Positions 25,116-34,025 of a stretch of 64,000 bases of DNA are shown in pieces. Both the position numbers and the translations under genes were made by a program. Source of the DNA: Verrucomicrobiaceae bacterium (GTDB taxonomy: Bacteria; Verrucomicrobiota; Verrucomicrobiia; Verrucomicrobiales; Verrucomicrobiaceae); contig CANGYJ010000006.1 in assembly GCA_947458455.1 (NCBI GenBank), positions 248,001-312,000 on the forward strand, read 5' to 3'. Numbering within the stretch: the first letter of the stretch is position 1; each line of letters starts with the position of its first letter. Under the pieces are notes generated by a model that did not search any database, was not told the origin of the DNA, and saw only the letters and a program-made list of their open reading frames with translations.

Positions 25116-25769
25116 ATGAACACAGAAGTCGTCGAAGTGCAGGTGCGGGCCGTTTTGCCTTTGGAAGGCAGTTTTGCCGTCTTCCTCGGCAACACGGAAA
25201 AAGTCTTCGTCATTTATGTGGATGAAACCGTCGGCGCGGCCATCTCGATGTTCATGCGTGGCGTGAGCAAGGAGCGCCCGCTCACCCATGATCTCGTGGG
25301 CCACATCCTGATGGCTTTTGGCGCCAAAGTGGAGCGCATCATCATCAATCACGTCAAAGGCAGCGTCTTTCACGCCCGCCTCATCATCACCGCCGAGAAC
25401 GAGCTTCATAACAAAAAGCTCGTCGAGCTCGACGCTCGCCCGAGCGACAGCATCGCCTTCGCCGTGCAGCAAAACGCACCCATCTATGTCGCCGCCGATG
25501 TCTGGCAGGCGGTGGAGGACATGACCGAGACGCTCGCCAAAATCGAAAAGCAGGGCCAGGAAGCCAAAGAAGCTGCTGCGGCAGCTGGGACCACCGTTGA
25601 GGATGATGACGACGATGTCGAAGATGAGATCGCTGGCATCTCCGATGCGGATATCGATGCCATCGCCAACCAGTCCGGCATCAATTCGAACAGCGACACC
25701 TACGACGACGGCTACGGCGGCATGGATGACGATGATGAAGAGGGCGAGGAGTGGAAGAAAGGCGGCTGA
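25116..25769 (+). CDS. DUF151 bifunctional-nuclease-family protein with acidic tail
   Basis: Residues 1-140 match the BFN/DUF151 domain: VRAVLPLEGSFAVFLGN, ERPLTHDLVGHILMAFGAKVERIIINHVKGSVFHARLII and LDARPSDSIAFAVQQNAPIYV. Family members include proteins reported with nuclease activity on DNA and RNA, but the biochemical role in most bacteria is uncertain. From about residue 165 to 217 the protein carries a very acidic, low-complexity tail (runs of D and E). The tail could contact basic proteins or ribosomes. It begins 55 bases after the previous gene and may be co-transcribed. It is convergent with the multihaem cytochrome gene. Confidence 0.85.
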   Translation: MNTEVVEVQVRAVLPLEGSFAVFLGNTEKVFVIYVDETVGAAISMFMRGVSKERPLTHDLVGHILMAFGAKVERIIINHVKGSVFHARLIITAENELHNKKLVELDARPSDSIAFAVQQNAPIYVAADVWQAVEDMTETLAKIEKQGQEAKEAAAAAGTTVEDDDDDVEDEIAGISDADIDAIANQSGINSNSDTYDDGYGGMDDDDEEGEEWKKGG

Positions 25770-25779
25770 GCAAGCCTCC

Positions 25780-28062
25780 TCAACGCCGCATTAGCATCAT
25801 CTTCATTTCAAGCGCCTCGGGGTGGTCACGCTGGATCATGAGCGTCTTTTCCACAGCCTGCATGGCTTCTTGGCCACGGCCGAGTCTCGCGAGAATGGTG
25901 GCGCGGGCGTAGGGAATGGCGGGATCGGCGGGATTGGCGGTCTCACCCCGCCAAAGAGCGGCCATGGCACCTTCAGGATCGTTCAGGCTATTTTTGGCGA
26001 GGCCGAGATTGTACCAAGCACGAGCCAGCAGCGGATCGAGACGCACCGCCTCCTCCAAAGAGGTGATGACAGCCTGGATATCCCCCGTTTCAGCCAAGGC
26101 GAGACCTAGCTCGTAATGATACTCGGCATGTTTCGGGGCCACGCGAATGGCATCGCGCATCTTTTGAATCGCCAGCTTCGTCTGTCCGGTAACGCTGTGG
26201 ATCATGGCGAGGTCGTGGTGGAAGGGCGGCGAGTTCGGGTCCCACAAAATGGCCTTTTCCATGTGCTCGATGGCTTTGGGATGGTTGCCACGCGCAAACC
26301 AGAACTGCCCCGCCTGCATCTGACCGCTTGGCTGATCCAGATTGAGCGAGAGCATGTGTAGCAAATCCTTTCCAGCGGTGGAATCGAGGTTCAACGAATC
26401 ACGCAGCGCCCACGCAGCCGTGGAGCGCACACTGCGCACGGGATCATCCAGCAGCGGTTCAATTTGCGAGCGGATGGCACCACTCGGAGCCATGGCCTCC
26501 AGCGCATGCACGGCGCTTTGACGCACGAGAGGATGCACATGCTGCAACTGCGCCGTCACCGCGCTTTGCACCGCCGGTTCGCCAATCCAACGCTCCAGCA
26601 GCACGCTCGCGCTGGCTTTCCAGTAAGGAATCTCATCACTCGAAAGCAGCGCCACGAGGCCGTCACGGGCGGAATCATCGCCTTGGCGTGCTTTGGCGAT
26701 CAAATCAGCACGCACACGAGTTTTGCGCCTCTCCATTTTCGGGCCCCACCACTTGTTCGAGGCCTCCAGCGCCCAATCGGTTGTTTTGTCCGTGTGGCAT
26801 TTGTTGCAGGCATTTGGCACGCCGTGCTCCTTCGTGAGCCACGGATCGGGAATGGTGAACCCGTGATCATGACGCGGGTGACGCTGCATGTAAACCGTCT
26901 GCGGCATGTGGCAGTTGATGCACTGATTGCCCGTGCTCTCGACGCCGTGGAAGCTGTGCGCCTCCGGCATGATGGGCGGGGCATTGGGAAAGCCTCCCGG
27001 CGTGTGGCAGCGCATGCAGAGCTGGTTGCCCGGCAGGATGGTCTTCATGCTGTGCATGTCATGGCAATCCATGCAACGCACCCCGGCGTGATACATGCGA
27101 CTGCTCACAAAGCTGGCGAACTCGTAGTTCTCATCGCGGATCTGCCCGTCTGGATGGTAGGTGTCGCTGTGATCGACGATGGTTAGGTGATAGTGGTCCC
27201 AGAACGACTCGCCCGGCACGAAATCGCCCGTGATTTCGCCCCGCCGGGCGTGGCAGCCTGCGCAGTTTTCGATCTGCTGGTCACGCGACCATTTGGCGAG
27301 CGTGGGATCGCCCTTCTTGCCCGGATTGGCCAGCTGCCAATCGTGATGGCTTTTCATCGGCCCGTGGCAGGCCTCGCAACTGACCGTCATCTCCGCCATC
27401 GAGGTGTGGTAACTGTCCTTGGCCACATCGTAGTTCTTCCGCAGCCTTGTGTTGTGGCATGACGCACACATTTGATTCCACACCATGCCTCGACCGGTCC
27501 AATGGCCCCACTCGCCGGGCTTGCGATCCTCGTCGCCATACACGTTGAACCAGTCGCCCTTATGCGGATCGAAGCAGGCCTCCATCGTCTGGAGCCTGCC
27601 ACTGCCACCATCGACCAGGAACTGCCGCAGCGGATCATGCCCGATCACGCGTTCGACTTTGTATGGTGCGATCTTGTCTCCAAATCCCAACGCTGTGAGC
27701 ACATACTCCGCCTCCTTCTTTGCCGCCTCGGTGGTCTGCGAGCCATGTTTGAAGGTCTGCGCTGGCGCAAACGCTGCCTCATCGAGCTTCGCGTCCGGCT
27801 TCCGCTCCGCCAGCCCGTGATGCGACTCCTTCCACTTCGCGAACTGCTCTGGATGACATCCCGCACAACTCATCCCACCAGCATACTGAGCGAAGACCGC
27901 TTTTTCATCTGGCATCACATAAGGCGCGGGAGCCTTCTTCACCACTGCCACGGCCACCTCGGTGTATTCTTTGCCGCAGCTCGACAGCATCATGGCCATT
28001 CCGAAGCAAAAAATGTTCTTCCACCAAAGCTGGCTGGGTGAGTGTGAAAGGATTCGGGGCAT
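25780..28062 (-). CDS. Eight-haem c-type cytochrome with HEAT and TPR repeats
   Basis: The 760-residue protein begins with a lipoprotein signal (MAMMLSSC). Eight CxxCH motifs follow: CAGCH, CASCH, CEACH, CAGCH, CMDCH, CMRCH, CINCH and CNKCH, all between about residues 60 and 425. From about 445 to 560 there are HEAT-like repeats (HPLVRQSAVHALEAM, DPVRSVRSTAAWALRDS). From about 585 to the end there are at least four TPR units (HPKAIEHMEKAILWDPNSPPFHHDLAMIH). The haem part is like the cytochrome c554/multihaem family and suggests electron transfer or small nitrogen- or sulfur-compound chemistry in the periplasm. The scaffold repeats suggest a complex partner. The exact reaction is unknown. Confidence 0.85.
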   Translation of the reverse strand: MPRILSHSPSQLWWKNIFCFGMAMMLSSCGKEYTEVAVAVVKKAPAPYVMPDEKAVFAQYAGGMSCAGCHPEQFAKWKESHHGLAERKPDAKLDEAAFAPAQTFKHGSQTTEAAKKEAEYVLTALGFGDKIAPYKVERVIGHDPLRQFLVDGGSGRLQTMEACFDPHKGDWFNVYGDEDRKPGEWGHWTGRGMVWNQMCASCHNTRLRKNYDVAKDSYHTSMAEMTVSCEACHGPMKSHHDWQLANPGKKGDPTLAKWSRDQQIENCAGCHARRGEITGDFVPGESFWDHYHLTIVDHSDTYHPDGQIRDENYEFASFVSSRMYHAGVRCMDCHDMHSMKTILPGNQLCMRCHTPGGFPNAPPIMPEAHSFHGVESTGNQCINCHMPQTVYMQRHPRHDHGFTIPDPWLTKEHGVPNACNKCHTDKTTDWALEASNKWWGPKMERRKTRVRADLIAKARQGDDSARDGLVALLSSDEIPYWKASASVLLERWIGEPAVQSAVTAQLQHVHPLVRQSAVHALEAMAPSGAIRSQIEPLLDDPVRSVRSTAAWALRDSLNLDSTAGKDLLHMLSLNLDQPSGQMQAGQFWFARGNHPKAIEHMEKAILWDPNSPPFHHDLAMIHSVTGQTKLAIQKMRDAIRVAPKHAEYHYELGLALAETGDIQAVITSLEEAVRLDPLLARAWYNLGLAKNSLNDPEGAMAALWRGETANPADPAIPYARATILARLGRGQEAMQAVEKTLMIQRDHPEALEMKMMLMRR

Positions 28063-28168
28063 TAGTGAGCGAAGCTAGCGGCAGGGCGGAATCACTTCAA
28101 GACATTGACGGAAGACTTTGCAAATATATGGCTGAATAAAAGAGCCATGTGTCCCGTTTTCAGGCGTC

Positions 28169-29587
28169 ATGCGCCCCTTCGCTTTCCTTTTTCTCGTCTC
28201 GTCCGCTTTTGCCGCCGAATTGCCTGATCCGGCGGCGGTCACTGATGCCATGAAAAAGGCCGTGACCTATGCTCACACGCATCTGGCTCGTGAAGGAGGC
28301 TATGCCTCGTCGTATGACAAGGATGGCAAAATCGGCGAGGTGGAGCACGGCGAATCTCCCACGATCATCTCGATCCAACCTCCCGGAACGACGACGATGG
28401 GTCTGGCGATGCTGCGTGCCTACCGGGCCAGCGGCGATGAGCTTTTTCTCCAAGCGGCTCGTGATGCTGCGGGTACCTTGATGAAGTGCCAGCTGGCCTC
28501 GGGAGGTTGGGGCAGTGATTTCGACTTCGAGCCGGAGAAGGCCAAACGCTTTCACCTGCGAAGCCAGTGGGAGGCGGGTGATACGGAGACTGGTAAGCGC
28601 AAAAAGACCTCCACGCTGGATGACAACAAGACGCAATCCGCCCTCCTGCTGATGCTCGAAATCTCGAATGAAGCGGCTTTCAAAAACGATGAGCCTTTGC
28701 AGAAAGCGAAGAAGACGGCCTTCGATGCGCTGCTGGCCGCGCAGGCACCTTGCGGAGCCTGGCCGCAGCAGTTCGACGGGCCTGCCGATGCCTCCGCGCC
28801 GGTGAAAAAAGCCAGCTATCCCGGGACCTGGAGCCGCACCTTCCCAAAGGAAAACTACACCAGCGACTACACGCTCAATGATGGCAACCTCAGTGAGATC
28901 GCCAAGGTACTCACGCGTGGTTACGAGTTGGAAAAAGACGAGCGTTATCTGGCAGCGCTGAAGAAGCTGGGGGACTTTCTCATCCTGGCGCAAATGCCTG
29001 AGCCGCAACCCGTCTGGGCCATGCAATACAACCGTGACATGCATCCCGCTTGGGCGCGGAAGTTTGAGCCGCCCTCCGTCACGGCCTTCGAGAGCCTGGA
29101 GGCCATGGAGACGCTGCACGATCTCTGGGTGCTCACCGGCGAGGACAAATACATCGCCCCGATGCAGGCGGCGCTGGCTTGGTATGAACGCTCAAAGCTG
29201 CCGGATGGCACTCACGCCCGCTTTTACGAGCTGAAGACGAACAAGCCGCTCTTCTTCGTGAAGGACACCTACGAGTTGACCTACGACGATGGCAATCTCC
29301 CCACGCATTACTCCTTCAAAGACGAGCGCCAGGATGATGTGGAAAAGTTTAAGGAGCGTCTCGCCCAGCCTCGCGAGAAGCTACTCGTCAAGCTCGCTGG
29401 TCCGCAGTCGCCAAAGGAATGGATGAGCAAGGCCAAAGGTGTCGCTGACAAGGCACGCCGGGCGCTGGAGGCACTCGATAGCGAGGGCCGATGGCTGAAG
29501 GACGACCGCATCGATGGCACGGAGTTCACCAAGAACCTCAATGCTTTGGCTTATTACCTCGATGCAGCTCGACAGTCCGCCAAGTAA
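28169..29587 (+). CDS. Secreted pectate-lyase-like protein (PL10-like)
   Basis: The 472-residue protein has a signal peptide (MRPFAFLFLVSSAFA) and an all-helical fold. Segments GGWGSDF, APCGAWPQQFDG and especially MQYNRDMHPAWARKFEPPSVTAFES match the signature of PL10 pectate lyases (QY...PAWARKFEPP), which cleave polygalacturonate by beta-elimination with Ca2+. NDGNLSEIAKVL, corresponding to the conserved ND metal-binding region, is also present. Sequence divergence in the last 100 residues means the substrate may be a related uronate polymer. It starts 107 bases from the divergent cytochrome gene. Confidence 0.8.
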   Translation: MRPFAFLFLVSSAFAAELPDPAAVTDAMKKAVTYAHTHLAREGGYASSYDKDGKIGEVEHGESPTIISIQPPGTTTMGLAMLRAYRASGDELFLQAARDAAGTLMKCQLASGGWGSDFDFEPEKAKRFHLRSQWEAGDTETGKRKKTSTLDDNKTQSALLLMLEISNEAAFKNDEPLQKAKKTAFDALLAAQAPCGAWPQQFDGPADASAPVKKASYPGTWSRTFPKENYTSDYTLNDGNLSEIAKVLTRGYELEKDERYLAALKKLGDFLILAQMPEPQPVWAMQYNRDMHPAWARKFEPPSVTAFESLEAMETLHDLWVLTGEDKYIAPMQAALAWYERSKLPDGTHARFYELKTNKPLFFVKDTYELTYDDGNLPTHYSFKDERQDDVEKFKERLAQPREKLLVKLAGPQSPKEWMSKAKGVADKARRALEALDSEGRWLKDDRIDGTEFTKNLNALAYYLDAARQSAK

Positions 29588-29595
29588 CTGGCGGC

Positions 29596-30174
29596 TCAGA
29601 GCGTGATGCCCGTGCCGGGATGCGTGCGGACGGCTTCCTCGGTGATCTTGATGGCCTGATCCTGCAACTCCTCGCCCAAATTTTGCTGCTGAAATTGCAC
29701 GCGGCATTTTTTGCCATTCGCCTCGAAGCTCAGCCAGAAATCCGTGGACTTGATGCGCTCGGAAGCGGCCTTCAGATCGTCCCAGCGGTAGTTGTTCGTG
29801 CCAGTGCGCTGGATTTCAGTAAGGCCGCTGGCACTCAGGATGACGGAATAGCCCAGATTTCCCCAGCCGATCACGCCGAGCAGCAGACCGCCGCCAGCCA
29901 ACAGCGCCCCGAGAACGATGTAATGCAGCACGGCCTTGATGCGGCCCCAGCCGGTGCCGTAGCCATATTCGAGAGCGAAGTATTTTACCCGGCCGTACAT
30001 CACGGAAACGAGCACGACACCTGCGAGGATGAGCAGCGGCCCCGCCGCGAGAAAGCCCGTGGTGTAGACGGGGCTCACGGTGAGGGTGATCTCGGCACCC
30101 ATGGCCTTTCCGACCGTCAAGAATTCGGTGGGCGTGGGCAGCAAATCGGCGAGCAGGGGATGAAACGGAGGCAT
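29596..30174 (-). CDS. Hypothetical two-helix membrane protein
   Basis: The 192-residue protein has two hydrophobic segments (GFLAAGPLLILAGVVLVSVMYG and IVLGALLAGGGLLLGVIGWGN) in its first half and a soluble beta-rich second half (EIQRTGTNNYRWDDLKAASERIKSTDFWLSF... GKKCRVQFQQQ), which looks like a PH-like or DUF-type sensing domain. The function is not recognised. ATG 30174 is used because the longer frame beyond it lies across the divergent gene. It is tail to tail with the PL10-like gene. Confidence 0.65.
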   Translation of the reverse strand: MPPFHPLLADLLPTPTEFLTVGKAMGAEITLTVSPVYTTGFLAAGPLLILAGVVLVSVMYGRVKYFALEYGYGTGWGRIKAVLHYIVLGALLAGGGLLLGVIGWGNLGYSVILSASGLTEIQRTGTNNYRWDDLKAASERIKSTDFWLSFEANGKKCRVQFQQQNLGEELQDQAIKITEEAVRTHPGTGITL

Positions 30175-30255
30175 GAGCAGAAAAAACGGGATGCCGGGAG
30201 GCCATCCGCAGCTAGCATGGCCCGGATTTCCCCTTCGACAACCCTCCATCCAAGC

Positions 30256-30621
30256 ATGTTTCAGACCGGCCAGAAAGTTGTGTGCATCAATGACGAGTTC
30301 GCCCCTTGGGTGTTCGACCTCTACCGTGCCCTCCCCAAAAAGGATCACACCTACACTGTCCGCGCCATCGCCGTGGGCCGCTCGAATCCCAAGTTTGAGG
30401 TCAATGACGACGCCGAGATCAAGATGAAGGACGCGGATTTCGACATGCTCGTGCTCCTCGAAGAGCTCATCAATCCCGAGGACCCGCACTCCAGTGTGCG
30501 CCAGGAACTCGGCTTCCGCGCCGAACGCTTCGCCCCCATGCTCACGGAAGATGTCGAAGAGGAAGCGGAGGCATGGGTCGATCCTCCCCGCCGCCGGGAG
30601 AAGGAGTTGGTGGAGATTTAA
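30256..30621 (+). CDS. Conserved hypothetical protein, 121 residues
   Basis: A small cytoplasmic protein beginning MFQTGQKVVCINDEF, with TYTVRAIAVGR, VLLEELINP and ELGFRAERFAPM. The pattern is that of a widespread short family found in bacteria and phages in which a first strand with a conserved CIND motif is followed by LYxxLPKKxxxYTVR and a final FRxxRFxP motif. No enzyme or DNA-binding motif is visible. ATG 30256 fits this pattern; nothing upstream is similar. The next gene starts nine bases downstream. Confidence 0.75.
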   Translation: MFQTGQKVVCINDEFAPWVFDLYRALPKKDHTYTVRAIAVGRSNPKFEVNDDAEIKMKDADFDMLVLLEELINPEDPHSSVRQELGFRAERFAPMLTEDVEEEAEAWVDPPRRREKELVEI

Positions 30622-30630
30622 GGTCCGGAG

Positions 30631-33600
30631 ATGGGCGCAAAGTTCCGCAAAGCCAGCCAATCATGGACCGTTTGTTCCAGCGTGAAGCTACCACTCCTCG
30701 CGTTCTCGTTTTTTACCGGTCCCAGCCTACTGTTTGCGGTCGATTTTGCCCGTGAAGTGCAGCCGCTGCTGGCGGAGCATTGCCTCGAATGCCATGGGCC
30801 GGATGATTCCAAAGGCGGCCTGGTGCTCACCAGCCGGGAGTTGGCTTTGAAGGCACTCAAAAGCGGAGCCCATGGCATCGTGCCGGGCAAGCCGGACGAG
30901 AGCGAGATGATCACCCGACTGCTCTCCACCGATCCCGATGAGCAAATGCCACCGCCGAAGCATCGCGAGAAGCATCCGGTCAAAACGCGTGACATCGAGG
31001 TGCTGAAAAAGTGGATCGCGGAAGGCGCCAAGTTTGAGCTGCACTGGGCTTACAAGCCGATCACGCGTCCGAAAGGCGATGGCATCGATAGCTTCATTCG
31101 CACCAAGCTGGCTGAAAACGGCCTTTCACCCTCTCCCGAAGCCGATCCGCTCACGCTGATCAAACGGGCCACCTACGATCTGCATGGTCTTCCGCCCTCA
31201 CTGTCCGACTTGGCCGCCGCGTCCGACTGGTCCGACCAAAAATACGAAGCACTCATCGATCGCCTTCTTGCCTCCGAACGCTTCGGGGAGCGCTGGGGGA
31301 GGCATTGGCTCGATATGGCACGCTATGCGGACAGCGATGGCTACGAGAAAGACCGCCCGCGGCCGGACGCGTGGCGTTTTCGCGATTGGGTGATCCGAGC
31401 AATCAATGACGACATGCCGTTCGATCAGTACACCATTGAGCAGCTCGCCGGAGATCTGCTGCCCGAGGCCACGCCGGAGCAGATCGTGGCCACGGCATTC
31501 AATCGCCAAACGCTCACGAACACCGAAGGCGGCACGGATCAAGAGCAGTTTCGCATCGAGGCATGCATGGATCGCACCGAGACACTCGGCACGGTGTGGC
31601 TCGGCCTCACCGTCGGCTGCGCCCGCTGCCACACGCACAAGTATGACCAGATCACGCAGATCGAGTACTATCAGCTCTTCTCCTACTTTAACAATGGCGA
31701 CGAAGTGAACCGCCAAGTGCCCACCTCACCCAATGAATGGGCGGCGTATGAAACGAAGAACGGTGATGCGGTGAAGAGGCTCATTCTGCTGCGCAAAGCC
31801 CTCGACGCCGCAAAAGCAGAACTGCCGGTGAAGCTGCCGGAGTGGGAAAAAGCCGTCAAAGAGCGCCTGACGAAGGCCACGGCGGCCAAAGCCGCGCAGA
31901 AGTTTGAATCGCTGCCCATCGCGGAAATGAAGGCCAAAGTCGCGAAACTCAAAAAGCAGTCCGATGGCTCTCTGCTGGCCGAAAACAAGGCCCCGAAGAC
32001 CGATAGCTACACCTTGAGCGTCCGCAGCCACGCGAAGCCGATCAGTGCCTTGCAGCTCGAAGTGCTACCCGATGCCACACTCCCCTCTCAAGGCCCCGGT
32101 CAGAACAAAAACGGCAACTTCGTGCTCACCAAGCTGTCGGCCTCTGTTGAGCAGAACAAGGTTCGCCGTGAGATCATCCTTCACTCGGCGAAAGCGGACT
32201 TTGAGCAGAAGACCTTCACCGCCGATAAAGTGCTCGATGAGGATGATCAAACCGGCTGGGCCATCTCCGGCAGCACCGGCAAGCAGCACACGCTCACGCT
32301 GCAACTGGCTGAACCCCTCACGTTGAAAGCCGATGAGACGCTCGTGATTGAGCTGGAGCAGAATTACAAGCAGCTCGGCCATACCCTTGGCCACCTGCGC
32401 TTGCTCGCCGCATCCGAGGAGACGGAGAATAGCATCGTGCCGGAGGCCGTCAGGAAGATCCTCAGTGAGGAACCGAAGCGCCGAAATCCCGTCGTGATCC
32501 AGCCGCTGTGGGATTGGCTGGCCAAGGTCGATCCTGAAGTCGTCGCAGCAGACACCGCCTTGAAGCTGGCGGAGGCGAAACTGCCGAAACCGCCGCTCAT
32601 GGACGTGCGAGTGATCGCCCAGCGCACCAACAACCCACGCAAAACGAATCTGCTGCATCGCGGTGATTTCCTGCAACCTGCCGATGAGGTCACTCCAGGG
32701 GCGCTTTCGACGCTTCCTCCACTGAAGGGTTCCTCGCGTCTCGATCTCGCCAAATGGCTCGTGAGTCAAAACAACCCGCTCACACCCCGCGTGACCGTGA
32801 ACCACTTCTGGACGCGGCTCTTCGGCGAAGGCCTCGTGCATACTGTGGCGGATTTCGGCGTGCGTGGCGATGCTCCGACGCATCCCGAGCTGCTCGATTG
32901 GCTGGCCGATGAGTTCATGAAGAAAGGCTGGAGCCGGAAAAAGATCCTCAAGACGATCCTGATGTCGGCGACGTATCGCCAGAGTTCTGAGTTTGTAGTT
33001 TGGCCTTCAGGCCGTTCGAACGGGCTAAAGCCCGAACGACGAACAGCTGTGATGGAGATTGATCCGAAGAACTACCTCCTCTGGCGTCAAAACCGCCTCC
33101 GCGTGGATGGCGAGATCGTGCGTGATCTTCACCTCGGTGCCAGCGGTCTGCTCTCGGCGAAGATCGGCGGCCCGAGCGTGTATCCGCCGATCCCGGAGGG
33201 CATCGATGCGCTCAGCTATGCCGGGAATTTCAAATGGATCACGAGCAAGGGGGAGGACCGCTACCGCCGCGGCATGTACACCTTCTTCAAACGCACCGCC
33301 CCGCATCCTGACCTCACCACCTTTGACTGCCCGGATGCCAACACCACCAACGTGCGCCGCACCGTGAGCAATACCCCTCTTCAAGCTCTCACCACGCTCA
33401 ATGCCGAAGCCTTCTCCGAGGCTGCTCAAGCCCTCGCCAAGCGCATCTTGAGTGATGCAAGCCTCAAAGACGATGCTTCACGCCTCACGCAGGCCTTTCG
33501 TTACTGCGTGGCTCGTGGACCGAAGACGCAGGAAGTCTCCGCCCTGCAAAAGCTGCTCGAAGAGTCCCGCTACACTTACCAAAACACCTCCGCTGACGAA

Positions 33601-33717
33601 GCAAAAGCCGCCATCGGCACTCACGCGGTGCCCAGTGTCCCCGCCGCCGAAAACGCCGCATGGGTGGCGGTGACTCGCATCCTGCTGAATCTGGATGAGC
33701 TGATCACGCGGGAATAG
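30631..33717 (+). CDS. PSD1 / planctomycete cytochrome c / DUF1549-DUF1553 secreted protein
   Basis: A 1,028-residue exported protein with the order PSD1-type cytochrome c ([17 protein letters not shown] near 45-62), DUF1549 ([11 protein letters not shown] ... [22 protein letters not shown] ... [12 protein letters not shown] near 330) and DUF1553 ([33 protein letters not shown] near 710). A carbohydrate-binding-like beta region lies between. These proteins abound in Planctomycetes/Verrucomicrobia and are often beside sulfatases, suggesting oxidative steps in polysaccharide use, but activity is unproven. Residues about 788-804 ([14 protein letters not shown]) are encoded by an inserted REP-like repeat. 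A signal peptide is present; GTG 30682 is a plausible alternative start. Confidence 0.9.
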   Translation: MGAKFRKASQSWTVCSSVKLPLLAFSFFTGPSLLFAVDFAREVQPLLAEHCLECHGPDDSKGGLVLTSRELALKALKSGAHGIVPGKPDESEMITRLLSTDPDEQMPPPKHREKHPVKTRDIEVLKKWIAEGAKFELHWAYKPITRPKGDGIDSFIRTKLAENGLSPSPEADPLTLIKRATYDLHGLPPSLSDLAAASDWSDQKYEALIDRLLASERFGERWGRHWLDMARYADSDGYEKDRPRPDAWRFRDWVIRAINDDMPFDQYTIEQLAGDLLPEATPEQIVATAFNRQTLTNTEGGTDQEQFRIEACMDRTETLGTVWLGLTVGCARCHTHKYDQITQIEYYQLFSYFNNGDEVNRQVPTSPNEWAAYETKNGDAVKRLILLRKALDAAKAELPVKLPEWEKAVKERLTKATAAKAAQKFESLPIAEMKAKVAKLKKQSDGSLLAENKAPKTDSYTLSVRSHAKPISALQLEVLPDATLPSQGPGQNKNGNFVLTKLSASVEQNKVRREIILHSAKADFEQKTFTADKVLDEDDQTGWAISGSTGKQHTLTLQLAEPLTLKADETLVIELEQNYKQLGHTLGHLRLLAASEETENSIVPEAVRKILSEEPKRRNPVVIQPLWDWLAKVDPEVVAADTALKLAEAKLPKPPLMDVRVIAQRTNNPRKTNLLHRGDFLQPADEVTPGALSTLPPLKGSSRLDLAKWLVSQNNPLTPRVTVNHFWTRLFGEGLVHTVADFGVRGDAPTHPELLDWLADEFMKKGWSRKKILKTILMSATYRQSSEFVVWPSGRSNGLKPERRTAVMEIDPKNYLLWRQNRLRVDGEIVRDLHLGASGLLSAKIGGPSVYPPIPEGIDALSYAGNFKWITSKGEDRYRRGMYTFFKRTAPHPDLTTFDCPDANTTNVRRTVSNTPLQALTTLNAEAFSEAAQALAKRILSDASLKDDASRLTQAFRYCVARGPKTQEVSALQKLLEESRYTYQNTSADEAKAAIGTHAVPSVPAAENAAWVAVTRILLNLDELITRE
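32995..33040. repeat. BIME-like double hairpin inside the PSD1 coding sequence
   Basis: GTAG, hairpin GGCCTTCAGGCC, spacer, hairpin CGGGCTAAAGCCCG and a closing CGAC. The frame stays open through it. In homologous proteins this stretch is expected to run straight from the YRQSS motif to a PENR/PKN motif, so the element is an in-frame insertion. Confidence 0.75.
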
Positions 33718-33724
33718 CGCTGCC

Positions 33725-33999
33725 TAGGCCGTGTTTGAAAACCATCTGGAGCACTCGAATGATGCGGCAGCAGAGTAGCCATCTCGCTCCGTCGAACCGA
33801 CCGAAGGAAGATAGCCAGCCGTGGGCTGCCCGGAGGGTGGAGCGAAGCGATAGCAAATGAGCAAAAGGCTTTCGCTAACATGAAGGATGCTTGAAAAGCC
33901 TGAACCGGTGAGCTGGCCAATCGTCCCGCTCATCTCGCGGAGCGAGATGGCCACCTTGCTTGGCATGATCGCCGCCGGCAGTTTTTCAAACACGGCCTA
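33725..33999. mobile_element. 275-bp MITE-like element with 17-bp terminal inverted repeats
   Basis: The ends are perfect inverted repeats TAGGCCGTGTTTGAAAA (33725-33741 and reverse complement 33983-33999). The ends begin and finish with TA. The interior has no recognisable transposase; an 89-codon open frame on the minus strand is not like one. It fills the whole gap between the two convergent haem/DUF1549 genes, which holds no other gene. Confidence 0.8.
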
Positions 34000-34025
34000 G
34001 TGCTCAGTTGGACATTCGCCAGAGG

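Noticed and set aside
28105-28140. Promoter TTGACG upstream of the PL10-like gene
   Set aside because: No acceptable -10 hexamer lies at 16-18 bases.
33724-33993. 89-codon frame inside the MITE-like element as a transposase
   Set aside because: No catalytic or helix-turn-helix motif; it spans nearly the whole element, which is too short for a transposase.
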